A DNA stretch of 64,000 nucleotides from a virus, in the IMG/VR virus record IMGVR_UViG_3300042562_002450, positions 1 to 64,000 of that record. One strand, 5' to 3'. The position numbers and the translations under genes are program-made. Positions 31,655 to 39,283 of the stretch are shown here, one piece after another (the first letter of the stretch is position 1; every line of letters starts with the position of its first letter). Below the pieces are notes generated by a model that was not told where the DNA came from, ran no database searches, and worked only from the letters and a program-made list of their open reading frames with translations.

Positions 31655-31956
31655 TGATAAATCCTGTTGAAATGGTTCTTAAAACAGCTATAAACTATAT
31701 TGCATTTAAAGGTGTAAAAAGTGGAGTAGATTACGTTTGGGATAAAGAAAGAGAACAGTACCAAAACGTTAGAGCAGCTCAGTGTTGCTTCTGTATGAAT
31801 ATCTGGGCTAATAATCCTACTAACTGTCCTCATTGTAACTGCAGGATACTTAAGAAGTTATTTAGAGAATTTGATTACTTTAAAAAACAAGAAGATGAAA
31901 GTCATTTTAATCTTAATCCAAACTTAACAATGGGAGGTAGGAATGGAGCTTACTGA
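31651..31956 (+). CDS. Zinc-ribbon protein, 101 aa
   Basis: A four-cysteine zinc ribbon is visible (CCFCMN, then CPHCNC about 20 residues on). The N-terminal part is a hydrophobic-to-basic helix. It overlaps both neighbours slightly. Likely a small nucleic-acid or protein adaptor. Confidence 0.6.
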   Translation: MMINPVEMVLKTAINYIAFKGVKSGVDYVWDKEREQYQNVRAAQCCFCMNIWANNPTNCPHCNCRILKKLFREFDYFKKQEDESHFNLNPNLTMGGRNGAY

Positions 31957-32491
31957 AAGACTACAAGAAAATGAGGCGGAAGTCATTGCGATGGAAGTCA
32001 ATAGAGCTTTAGAATCTGTTGATCTTATTCATTTTGAAATAGAACGAATTGCAAACAATAGAATGCTTTATGGTAAAACTGCAAATCAATGGATTGAGTG
32101 GTTTAATGTAGAAATACATCCACAGCCTGATCCATTACAAATACAAACATATTGCTCTCTCCTTAATCAGCGCTTTAATGAAGCTTATAAGCTAAAGGCC
32201 AAGACCTTGAATCATTTCGCGACTTTTAAAGCAAGTTATGAGGAAGAAAAGGCAAAAGAGATAAGTCGTATAGCCATGAGAAAAGACCGAAAGGTTGTTC
32301 CTTCAGCTGATACCTTGGAGCTTGTCGCAGATAGTCAATTAGGCAATCGCAAAATAATGTATGACCAGTACCAACTTTATATTGATTTTTGGCAGAACAT
32401 CATATATAAATTAAAGGACACGTTAGAACTAATTAGGATTGCTGGTATGAGCAACGGAACTTTATACAAAGCAGAAAGAGGGAGTTATTAA
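31943..32491 (+). CDS. Hypothetical helical protein, 182 aa
   Basis: GGGAGGTAGG precedes the ATG within the end of the zinc-ribbon gene. The sequence is almost entirely alpha-helical and rich in charged residues, with a likely coiled coil. It overlaps the next gene by one base. No family recognised. Confidence 0.6.
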   Translation: MELTERLQENEAEVIAMEVNRALESVDLIHFEIERIANNRMLYGKTANQWIEWFNVEIHPQPDPLQIQTYCSLLNQRFNEAYKLKAKTLNHFATFKASYEEEKAKEISRIAMRKDRKVVPSADTLELVADSQLGNRKIMYDQYQLYIDFWQNIIYKLKDTLELIRIAGMSNGTLYKAERGSY

Positions 32492-32766
32492 TGACGAACG
32501 AGACAGAAGTAGAAAAAACAACAAGCGAACCAGTAAGAGAATATGGGTTTACTGTAATGGTTGAGAAAGATGGGAACATCAAACTTACACCACACAATCT
32601 TGTTAATGACTTTGAATTTGTAGGCCTAGCAGAGTATGTTAATCAAAAGAAATCAGATGTTGTAAAAACCATCGGTGTTTCAATTGAAACAAGAACTCTA
32701 CATTCAATTGGTCTATTAGCAAAAGCATTAGCAGGAGCAGCCCAGAACGATCTTAAGGTCCAATAA
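32491..32766 (+). CDS. Hypothetical protein, 91 aa
   Basis: GGGAGTTATT precedes the ATG. An acidic N-terminus is followed by a beta/alpha domain ending in an alanine-rich helix. Function unknown. Confidence 0.6.
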   Translation: MTNETEVEKTTSEPVREYGFTVMVEKDGNIKLTPHNLVNDFEFVGLAEYVNQKKSDVVKTIGVSIETRTLHSIGLLAKALAGAAQNDLKVQ

Positions 32767-32780
32767 TGAAGTAGGACGAT

Positions 32781-33059
32781 GTGAGCCCTGAAGCGAATTT
32801 GCTTTTTGCAATTTTTAAACAAACAATTTTGGACTATATAAAATTAGATCCCGATAGTGATTGTATTTCTGCTGACTTTTATGAGTCAGAGGGTGAAGAC
32901 TACAAAACTGCTGAAAATATAATTTTTAACAGTGGGAAAATATACTACGGGAATCTAATTTTTACATTTCATGATCTTTGTGAATTATTTCAAGAAGTTA
33001 TTCACTTAAGTCCTCGTCAATTAAAATCAGAGATTATTCAAAAAGCTATTCACTTTTAA
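32781..33059 (+). CDS. Hypothetical protein with GTG start, 92 aa
   Basis: GTAGGACGAT lies before the GTG. It is acidic in its first half and ends in a helix. It is the last gene before the recA leader. Not recognised. Confidence 0.5.
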   Translation: MSPEANLLFAIFKQTILDYIKLDPDSDCISADFYESEGEDYKTAENIIFNSGKIYYGNLIFTFHDLCELFQEVIHLSPRQLKSEIIQKAIHF

Positions 33060-33119
33060 AAAAATATTAAGATATCTATATAGAAAATTATATATAGAAT
33101 TCTATATAAAGGAGAACTA

Positions 33120-34166
33120 ATGGCTAAAAACGTGGCACCTCAAACTGGTGAAAAGAACAAAGCATTAGACTTAGCCTTAGCCGCAATTGAAAAACAATTT
33201 GGCAAAGGTACTGTTATGCGTATGGATCCAACTCAAATCGTGGCTGTGCCCCTACTGAGTTCTGGAATTCCAAGTGTCGATCTAGCTCTTTCAGGTAAAT
33301 ACCCAGGTGGTATTCCCAAAGGAAGGATTGTCGAAATCTATGGACCTGAGTCGTCAGGTAAAACAACTTTAACCCTTCACTTTGCTGCTGAATGCCAACG
33401 TAATGGTGGAACTGTTGCTTTTATCGATGCAGAACATGCACTAGACCCAGTCTATGCTGGTAAGCTCGGTGTTGATGTTCCTAAAATGCTTATCTCTCAA
33501 CCAGATAACGGGGAACAGGCACTAGAGATTGCTGACATGCTTGTAAGCTCAGGATCTATAGATCTCCTTATTATTGATTCAGTTGCTGCTCTAACTCCTA
33601 AAAAGGAATTAGAAGGAGACATGGGTGACTCACATATGGGCTTGCAAGCTCGCATGATGTCACAAGGTCTTCGTAAGCTTACTGGAAATATCTCAAGGAC
33701 AAATTGTACTGTGATTTTCATTAACCAACTTCGTATGAAAATTGGAGTAATGTTTGGAAATCCTGAGACAACTACTGGTGGAAATGCACTTAAGTTTTAT
33801 GCTTCATGTCGTATGGATATCCGTAGAACTGGCCAAATCAAAGATGGAGAAGAAGTTGTTGGAGCTACTAGTAGAATAAAAGTAGTTAAAAATAAAGTCT
33901 TTCCTCCTTTCAGAGAAGCCGAACCAAGCATCATGTATGCTCAAGCAGGATTTGATGTAGTCTCCGACTTACTTGATATTGCAGCCGATAAGGGTGTAGT
34001 TGAAAAAGCTGGAGCTTGGTATAAGTATAAAGGAACGAATATTGGTCAAGGTAAAGCAAATACTGCTCAATTCTTAAGAGATACTCCTCAAGAATTAGAT
34101 AAGATTAAAGCTGACTTGTCCGTCTTTTTTTCGCCAGCTAGCCCTGGTGAGTTACCTCTAGACTAA
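33120..34166 (+). CDS. recA: RecA recombinase, 348 aa
   Basis: AAGGAGAACTA precedes the ATG. It is a full-length RecA: Walker A GPESSGKT (residues 75-82), [10 protein letters not shown], the L1/L2 region with [36 protein letters not shown], and a conserved C-terminal domain. It binds ssDNA and promotes strand exchange. A 60-base leader with repeated TATATA elements precedes it and could carry its promoter. Confidence 0.97.
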   Translation: MAKNVAPQTGEKNKALDLALAAIEKQFGKGTVMRMDPTQIVAVPLLSSGIPSVDLALSGKYPGGIPKGRIVEIYGPESSGKTTLTLHFAAECQRNGGTVAFIDAEHALDPVYAGKLGVDVPKMLISQPDNGEQALEIADMLVSSGSIDLLIIDSVAALTPKKELEGDMGDSHMGLQARMMSQGLRKLTGNISRTNCTVIFINQLRMKIGVMFGNPETTTGGNALKFYASCRMDIRRTGQIKDGEEVVGATSRIKVVKNKVFPPFREAEPSIMYAQAGFDVVSDLLDIAADKGVVEKAGAWYKYKGTNIGQGKANTAQFLRDTPQELDKIKADLSVFFSPASPGELPLD

Positions 34167-34171
34167 AGCAC

Positions 34172-34188
34172 ATAGGGTCATGCCCTAT
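34172..34188 (+). other. Hairpin between recA and tRNA-Arg
   Basis: ATAGGG/CCCTAT forms a 6-bp stem with a TCATG loop. A second stem (GTGAG/CTCAC) follows around 34216-34230. There is no U-tract, so these may be processing or structural elements of the tRNA precursor rather than a terminator. Confidence 0.4.
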
Positions 34189-34235
34189 CCGACGAGTGGT
34201 AATCGTGACAAGGGGTGAGAGAGCCTCACATTTTA

Positions 34236-34312
34236 GGGCGAGTAGCTCAACTGGATAGAGCACCGTCTTTCTAAGGCGGGGGTTTCAGGTTCGATTCCTG
34301 ACTTGCCCGCCA
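34236..34312 (+). tRNA. tRNA-Arg (TCT)
   Basis: Complete cloverleaf: acceptor GGGCGAG pairs with the 3' strand TTGCCC-type, D arm GCTC/GAGC, anticodon stem CCGTC/GGCGG around TTTCTAA, T arm CAGGT/ACCTG-type with a TTCGATT loop, and CCA at 34310-34312. It reads AGA, a common codon in this AT-rich genome. Confidence 0.95.
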
Positions 34313-34376
34313 TTCTTTATAGTATCTATAAAGACAATAATACTTTTAAAACCACCGCTCACTGCCGTTACGTGTC

Positions 34377-34586
34377 GTGCCTAACTACACTAACGTTCAC
34401 TTAGGTTTTAAAACATGCGACAGCATATTTTTGTTAATTGTATTAAGAGACCCAGTCGACGGTACATACAATAACATAATCAATATAAATGGTTCGCAAA
34501 ACGTTGCACTTGTCCTTAGGACATTTGCTCACCAATCAATGGGGGACAGTGATGTTCCCCAATATGATTTCAAATTAAATAACTAA
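34377..34586 (+). CDS. Possible small protein with GTG start, 69 aa
   Basis: This is the only frame in the 288-base gap after tRNA-Arg. It starts with GTG, lacks a clear ribosome-binding site, and contains a GGGGGAC/GTTCCCC hairpin near its 3' end. The amino-acid composition is reasonable, so it may be real, but the region could equally be untranslated RNA. Confidence 0.3.
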   Translation: MPNYTNVHLGFKTCDSIFLLIVLRDPVDGTYNNIININGSQNVALVLRTFAHQSMGDSDVPQYDFKLNN

Positions 34587-34599
34587 ACAAAAGGTCTAT

Positions 34600-34929
34600 A
34601 TGAAAATTATCGTCACAGGCGGTAGGGATTATTCAGATGCTACCAAAGTCTATTCAACTTTGGATCACTTCAACCCAGATATCATTATTCATGGAGATTG
34701 CAGTGGAGCAGATACTCTTGCTTCAAAATGGGCTAAAAAAAATAACAAACAAGAAATTCCTTATCCATATCCTGGTGAATATGGACGAGCCGGTGGACCT
34801 ATACGTAATAGGCAAATGTGTGAAGAACATCCTGATGCATTACTTCTCGCCTTTCCAGGTGGTAGCGGTACAGCATCTTGTAAAAGAGAAGCAAAATCAT
34901 TAGGCTTAAAAATATATGAGGTACTTTAA
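34600..34929 (+). CDS. SLOG/YspA-like Rossmann protein (DUF2493), 109 aa
   Basis: The sequence matches the YspA-like family: MKIIVTGGRDY at the start, IIHGDCSGAD, ASKWAKKN, then AGGPIRNRQM and AFPGGSGTASC. Members are nucleotide-binding Rossmannoid proteins of the SLOG superfamily, suspected in nucleotide or ADP-ribose-type signalling. A second frame over the same region is a shadow. Confidence 0.85.
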   Translation: MKIIVTGGRDYSDATKVYSTLDHFNPDIIIHGDCSGADTLASKWAKKNNKQEIPYPYPGEYGRAGGPIRNRQMCEEHPDALLLAFPGGSGTASCKREAKSLGLKIYEVL

Positions 34930-35187
34930 ATGAGTGGGTGTAGTTATGAAACGAGTTGTCCAAATTGTAATAATGAAGTTAGTGAATATAGCGACCATAA
35001 GCCATTCGGTGTTACTATCATCGGACCCTGCCTCAATTGCGGCTTCTATACAACTGTAGATGTTCATTACTTAAATCTTGAAGAGCTAAATGAAGCACGG
35101 GATCAATACAATATAGATTTTGAATATGAGGGAGAAGATATGCTTCTTCCGTTAGTGGAATTACCAGAACAGGATAAAGAATTATGA
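34930..35187 (+). CDS. Zinc-ribbon protein, 85 aa
   Basis: The gene starts directly after the previous stop. Four cysteines in two pairs (CPNCNN and CLNCGF, about 25 residues apart) form a zinc ribbon. An acidic helical tail follows. Its stop overlaps the next start. Confidence 0.6.
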   Translation: MSGCSYETSCPNCNNEVSEYSDHKPFGVTIIGPCLNCGFYTTVDVHYLNLEELNEARDQYNIDFEYEGEDMLLPLVELPEQDKEL

Positions 35188-35555
35188 AAGTAGTGATCAA
35201 TAGATGTCATGGTGGTTTTGGTCTAAGTAATGAAGCATTTGAATGGCTCATTCAAAGTAAAGGCTGGAAGGTAACTAATTATTCAAAAGACGACAAAGTA
35301 TATGAAGACCCTACTGCTCAACTAGTAAATGCTGATAGTTCATTTGGTAATAAGTATTACATGGTTGATAACCATTCCGATAATGAAACAAGAACAAATC
35401 CCGACATCATAGAAGTAGTTGAAACCCTTGGCAAAGCTGCTAATGGAATGTACGCTTCGCTAGGCATCACAGATGTGCCTGATGATGTTGAGTGGGAAAT
35501 AGGAGAATATGATGGAAGCGAATGGGTCCAAGAGCTTCATAGAAAATGGAGCTAA
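35184..35555 (+). CDS. Hypothetical protein, 123 aa
   Basis: It begins MKVVINRCHGGFGLSNEAFEWL, a start seen in a family of small phage and bacterial proteins of unknown role. The rest is acidic with a repeated tyrosine/aspartate pattern. It overlaps the next gene by 47 bases. Confidence 0.7.
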   Translation: MKVVINRCHGGFGLSNEAFEWLIQSKGWKVTNYSKDDKVYEDPTAQLVNADSSFGNKYYMVDNHSDNETRTNPDIIEVVETLGKAANGMYASLGITDVPDDVEWEIGEYDGSEWVQELHRKWS

Positions 35556-35751
35556 ATGTATTCATGCTAACCTAGAGCCTTCTTATGGGTTTGCAGGATC
35601 TAGTGGTTGGAGAGGAATTGGTGTTGGTTACTGGTGTGCAGATTGTCATGCCGTGCCTAGGTTTTATGATGATACCGAGCTATGCTCAAAAGATGAAATT
35701 GAATATAACAAGAATAAACGAGAAAGCACTTTAGAAATAAAGGCTTCTTAA
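35509..35751 (+). CDS. Cysteine-containing protein, 80 aa
   Basis: AGGAGAATA precedes two successive ATGs; I take the first. The gene lies partly inside the previous one. A possible zinc site is made by C17 (AKCIHAN) and CADCHA near residue 48. Function unknown. Confidence 0.55.
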   Translation: MMEANGSKSFIENGAKCIHANLEPSYGFAGSSGWRGIGVGYWCADCHAVPRFYDDTELCSKDEIEYNKNKRESTLEIKAS

Positions 35752-35767
35752 TTAAAAGGAATTGGTT

Positions 35768-36151
35768 ATGATTTTTTTAGAAATAGTTGCAGTATTACTG
35801 GCGGTTGCCGCTGCATTCTCTATTGCTGTTTATGTATTTAGTAAAAAAAGAAAGAGCTATGATCAAGCAGAAGATATTCTTGAAACTGATCTTCCATGGA
35901 CTATTGTTAAAGCAGCAGAAGAGCGTTTAGGAGAAGTTGTTAGTTTTGAATATGATGACATTAAAGGATGGATCCAAAACTACCCACCGATACCTGAGAT
36001 CAAACAAAAAGAAGTTAGTAAAAAAAAAGTTAGTAAAAAAAAAGTTTCTAAGAAAAAAGTTACAAAAAAAATAAGTAAAAAAGTTTCTAAGAAAAAAGTT
36101 ACAAAAAAAATAAGTAAAAAAGCTTCTAAGAAAAAAGTGAGTAAAAAATGA
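35768..36151 (+). CDS. Membrane protein with lysine-rich repeat tail, 127 aa
   Basis: ATG 35768 is preceded by AAAGGAATTGGTT. An N-terminal membrane helix (about residues 3-24) is followed by an acidic segment and then a 45-residue tail of the repeats SKKKV and TKKIS. The tail closely resembles the end of the ClpP-like protein at 30646-30700. The repeated nucleotide unit suggests expansion by slippage. The basic tail could bind DNA or acidic lipids near the membrane. Confidence 0.65.
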   Translation: MIFLEIVAVLLAVAAAFSIAVYVFSKKRKSYDQAEDILETDLPWTIVKAAEERLGEVVSFEYDDIKGWIQNYPPIPEIKQKEVSKKKVSKKKVSKKKVTKKISKKVSKKKVTKKISKKASKKKVSKK

Positions 36152-36333
36152 ATTTTTTTACATTGCTAGCAGTCCTATTTATAGGATTAAAATTAACTAA
36201 TTTCATTACATGGTCGTGGTGGCTCGTTCTATTACCGCTTTATGGTGGACTTGGAATTGCTTTTGGCATTATGTTTTTTGGCTTTATTGTTACAGTAATT
36301 TTTGGAAAACCTTCATATAAATTTAAAAGGTAA
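36148..36333 (+). CDS. Small membrane protein, 61 aa
   Basis: It overlaps the previous gene by four bases and has two hydrophobic segments (about residues 2-25 and 31-52). It may act with the lysine-tailed membrane protein before it. Function unknown. Confidence 0.6.
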   Translation: MNFFTLLAVLFIGLKLTNFITWSWWLVLLPLYGGLGIAFGIMFFGFIVTVIFGKPSYKFKR

Positions 36334-36335
36334 AA

Positions 36336-36653
36336 ATGCATTCTTTAGTTGATCTTGTTTTAATGAGAGATAGAACTTTGAAAAGAGATGAAGTTCAAAA
36401 CATCTTAACACTAACGACTGAGGTTGTTCGTGAAAATTTGCAAGAAGGAAGGGATGTTCTTTGGGTTGATCTTTGTACTTTTACTTGGAAAGTTAAAGCT
36501 AAAACAAAGAAAGAGCTTGCTCTTTTTGCAGAAAATCCAGAACTTGCTAGATGTGACAAGATAAGAATTCAGCCCGCTGAAGGCATGGAATCTCTTGATG
36601 CTTTTGGTGGAGTAATCAAAGAATCAAAACGTAAAGTTAAAAAAGTCGAATGA
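36336..36653 (+). CDS. HU/IHF-like DNA-binding protein (putative), 105 aa
   Basis: The sequence follows the size and layout of HU-type proteins: two N-terminal helices (LVLMRDRTLKRDEVQNILTL and VVRENLQEGRDV), a beta-pair WVDLCTFTWKVKAK, then a basic C-terminus. The central arm typical of HU is not obvious, so the assignment is moderate. It would compact or bend DNA. Confidence 0.55.
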   Translation: MHSLVDLVLMRDRTLKRDEVQNILTLTTEVVRENLQEGRDVLWVDLCTFTWKVKAKTKKELALFAENPELARCDKIRIQPAEGMESLDAFGGVIKESKRKVKKVE

Positions 36654-36689
36654 TCATGACAAGAAGTCATAAAACAAAATGGAGGACAT

Positions 36690-36971
36690 ATGGTTAGACA
36701 ACCGAAACCACGAAAACGCTCAAGAGCTGACTTACTAAGAGATGCTTGCCAAGAAAACTATGATGGATACACTCAGGATTCAACTAAAGAAGAAATTGCA
36801 CGATTAAGCAAAGTTAACTTCTCACTAGTTGAAGACAAGAAAGCTGTAACAAAAAGTATGAATGAAGTAATTAAAGACAATCAAATGAAAGTTGAATATT
36901 TAGTTGAAAAACTAGATGCTTTACGTCATGACGTTGCTGTTGCTTATCATTTAGAACAAGCTGAGTCTTAA
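36690..36971 (+). CDS. Hypothetical coiled-coil protein, 93 aa
   Basis: GGAGGACAT precedes the ATG. A basic N-terminus (PKPRKRSRADLL) is followed by a long charged helix, as in a DNA-associated coiled coil. Not recognised. Confidence 0.6.
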   Translation: MVRQPKPRKRSRADLLRDACQENYDGYTQDSTKEEIARLSKVNFSLVEDKKAVTKSMNEVIKDNQMKVEYLVEKLDALRHDVAVAYHLEQAES

Positions 36972-37166
36972 GTGTCTCAACTCTTATTGTTCCCAGAAAT
37001 GGGAACAAGAGACTTTGTCTCAATAAATAAAGAATATGCCTTAGAGTCTGCAGTTCAATTAATTGAAGATTGCATTATTGGTTTTGATGATTGGAATGAA
37101 TATTACAAAACAGATGAGCTCTATAGAATTATTAATAAACTTAAAGAGTTAAAAAAAGATGACTAA
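36972..37166 (+). CDS. Hypothetical protein with GTG start, 64 aa
   Basis: The GTG start directly follows the previous stop and overlaps no other ATG with a better site. The product is acidic and helical, and overlaps the next gene by eight bases. Confidence 0.5.
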   Translation: MSQLLLFPEMGTRDFVSINKEYALESAVQLIEDCIIGFDDWNEYYKTDELYRIINKLKELKKDD

Positions 37167-37482
37167 AAATGATTATCTAGAATACCACAGGTCTATGTGT
37201 AATAAGATGGTGGAAATTGCTAAAGCAAAAAATGCTGATTACACTGGCGCAATCGAAGACCCCTTTGCAAATTTTAGTAGAGTTAATATTCTTGGAATAT
37301 GTTCTACAGAACAAGGGTTTCTTGTAAGAATGAATGATAAGTTCTCGCGGATTATTTCATTTGTTCAAAAAGGTATTTTTGAAGTAAAAGATGAAAGTGT
37401 CGAAGATACTTTATTAGACTTAGCTAACTATGCCATTTTAATGGCTGGTTATATTAAGTCACAAAAGCAAAAAGCTCATTAA
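37159..37482 (+). CDS. DUF1599-type nucleotide-modification-associated protein, 107 aa
   Basis: It contains the pattern typical of this family: KNADYTGAIEDPFANF, then RMNDKFSRI and a C-terminal DTLLDLANYAILM. The family is associated with genes for modified nucleotides and is related to MazG-like all-alpha pyrophosphatases. A dNTP-processing role is probable. It is the last gene before a long structured region. Confidence 0.8.
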   Translation: MTKNDYLEYHRSMCNKMVEIAKAKNADYTGAIEDPFANFSRVNILGICSTEQGFLVRMNDKFSRIISFVQKGIFEVKDESVEDTLLDLANYAILMAGYIKSQKQKAH

Positions 37483-37520
37483 TGGGCTTCATTGAAGTTT
37501 TCTTTAATGACTAATAAAAG

Positions 37521-37819
37521 ATGTATGTTTAACTTCCTGTCCTACGGCAGTTCATTAAACATACATGTAATCTTGTGCTGGGCTCTTCGGTACCTTAGGC
37601 CTCTAAGGATACACGGGTTCCGGGATCCTGATCCAGGAAGAATAACTTGCAACTATTAGAAATTAATAGAAGCGATGTCTATCGATTTTGCCTGGTAGCA
37701 TGCGACTGCAGGTGTATGCAATTGGAGCTGGAGACGGCGTGCGGGCGGAGCTGCGCGAGCGCTTCGTACGAGATTACATTCTGAAACTATCAGGGGGAGA
37801 AATCCCCCAAATAGTTTTT
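37521..37819 (+). ncRNA. GC-rich structured RNA, about 300 nt, with own terminator
   Basis: The 5' part is a strong hairpin, ATGTATGTTTAA (37521-37532) pairing perfectly with its complement at 37555-37566. The 3' part is very GC-rich for this genome (around 37720-37780) and ends in a terminator whose stem is AAACTAT..GGGGGA/TCCCCC..ATAGTTT, followed by TTT. There is no convincing reading frame. The high GC, foldability and dedicated terminator support a non-coding RNA. Confidence 0.6.
37784..37819 (+). terminator. Terminator of the 37.5-kb RNA
   Basis: GGGGGA (37793-37798) pairs with TCCCCC (37803-37808), extended by AAACTAT/ATAGTTT, with a short T-run at the end. It ends the structured RNA. 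Confidence 0.85.
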
Positions 37820-37955
37820 ATTAGAATTTAGGAAACAATATGTTAGTAACTAGCATATCAGTAAAATTTTCATTCCTTACAACTTTTTGGAAGTGTCTGT
37901 TATAAAAGAAGTTTTATAACATACTCTTCTTCTAGAGGATGTAGGGGGAATAGCT

Positions 37956-38022
37956 ACTACCTGACAAATTTCGCGATGGAGATAGGAATACGTTTCTATC
38001 TCCTAAGGTAGTATTTTTTTTT
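37956..38022 (+). promoter_or_regulatory. Terminator-like leader hairpin before the SPL gene
   Basis: GGAGATAG (37978-37985) pairs with CTATCTCC (37996-38003), and an outer stem ACTACC/GGTAGT closes the element. About ten T follow. It stands 17 bases before the start codon of the photoproduct-lyase-like gene. It may terminate upstream transcription or act as an attenuator for this gene. Confidence 0.65.
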
Positions 38023-38038
38023 TAAAAAAGGTGGTTAT

Positions 38039-39100
38039 ATGAATGTAAATTTTAAAACAATTTTTTATGAAGAATTGATTGATACAAATTCAGAATATAA
38101 AAAAACAGCAGAAGAAACTATATCAAAGTTTCCAAATGCAAAAATAATAAAAGTAAAATCTCATAATAAAATTAAAGAATTATACGAGATAAATCCCCAA
38201 GAGTGGATTAAATCAAAAAAAGATTATTTAGTTCTTGGTATAAAAAAAGATCTAAAACATCAAGCAAATACAAAGTCCTCAGACTTTATAGCAGCATCAC
38301 ATACTACTGGATGCTTGGCATCTTGTCAGTATTGCTATGTTGCAAGAAATTCCGGCGGATCAAATGTCGCCAAATCTTATGTTAATATAAAAGAAATAAC
38401 TAATTCTATAGATAGTCATCAAAAAGAAATAGGTAAAAAAACGATAAGCAATCAGCAAGACTCAGATTTTTGGGTCTATGATATTGGATGCAATAATGAT
38501 AACAGTCTTGATGCATTCTATTCAAACAATTCAGTTAATTTAATAAATGCGTTTGCAGAAATGAAAAATGCAAAAGCATCTTTTGCTACAAAGTTTGTAA
38601 ATGAAGAAGCTTGGCTATCTGTTGACCCCAAAGGGAAAACAAGGATTAGGTATAGTCTAATGCCTCAAGAGGTATCTAAGTACGTAGATATTAGAACTAG
38701 TCCGATCTCTGATCGTATTAAGTCTATGAATAACTTGGTTGATGCAGGATACGAGGTTCATGCAAACTTTAGTCCTGTTATTGTTTATGGTGGAGACCAG
38801 TGGGCAAAAGACTGGAAAAAACTTTGGGAAGAGATGAATGATGTCTTAAATCAAAAAGTTAAAAATCAGCTAAAGTCAGAAGTTATATTCCTTACACATA
38901 GCCAAAAGCTTCATGAGCTTAATATGGAATGGAATCCAAAAGGTGAAGAATTCCTTTTTGGTCAAATTCATCAACATGAAAAATACAATAAGCCGGATGT
39001 GCTTGTTTATGATTATGCAGAAAAAAAGAAACTAGTAGAGCGATTTACTAATGGTATGAATAAATATATTCCTTATTGCAAGATAAGGTACATTTTTTAA
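38039..39100 (+). CDS. Spore photoproduct lyase-like radical SAM enzyme, 353 aa
   Basis: AAGGTGGTTAT precedes the ATG. The radical-SAM cluster motif CxxxCxxC is C92, C96, C99 within the SPL-type TTGCLASCQYCYV. Downstream RIRYSLMPQEVSKYVD also matches the SplB family. Spore photoproduct lyase reverses a UV-induced thymine dimer in spores. In this phage it might repair UV damage or a different thymine modification. No spore-forming host is indicated. Confidence 0.85.
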   Translation: MNVNFKTIFYEELIDTNSEYKKTAEETISKFPNAKIIKVKSHNKIKELYEINPQEWIKSKKDYLVLGIKKDLKHQANTKSSDFIAASHTTGCLASCQYCYVARNSGGSNVAKSYVNIKEITNSIDSHQKEIGKKTISNQQDSDFWVYDIGCNNDNSLDAFYSNNSVNLINAFAEMKNAKASFATKFVNEEAWLSVDPKGKTRIRYSLMPQEVSKYVDIRTSPISDRIKSMNNLVDAGYEVHANFSPVIVYGGDQWAKDWKKLWEEMNDVLNQKVKNQLKSEVIFLTHSQKLHELNMEWNPKGEEFLFGQIHQHEKYNKPDVLVYDYAEKKKLVERFTNGMNKYIPYCKIRYIF

Positions 39101-39114
39101 TTATAGGAGCACAA

Positions 39115-39282
39115 ATGAATACAGATGAAGCATTTAATAATATAGCAATTGTCATGAATGATTGCTATGATGCAGCCGAAAGACTATATAATAATGATCT
39201 TGGTTGGGATGCTGATGCTTACAATGCTATGGGCGATTTATTAAAAAGTGTATTAGAAAAATATTTTCACGCAGAGGTATAG
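39115..39282 (+). CDS. Small acidic protein, 55 aa
   Basis: ATG 39115 follows TAGGAGCACAA. It is an acidic helical protein that begins 15 bases after the SPL gene and ends two bases before the polymerase gene. Not recognised. Confidence 0.55.
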   Translation: MNTDEAFNNIAIVMNDCYDAAERLYNNDLGWDADAYNAMGDLLKSVLEKYFHAEV

Positions 39283-39283
39283 C

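Noticed and set aside
34313-34599. Possible non-coding RNA after tRNA-Arg
   Set aside because: GC content is unremarkable and only one hairpin (GGGGGAC/GTTCCCC) is seen; a GTG-start frame explains the region about as well.
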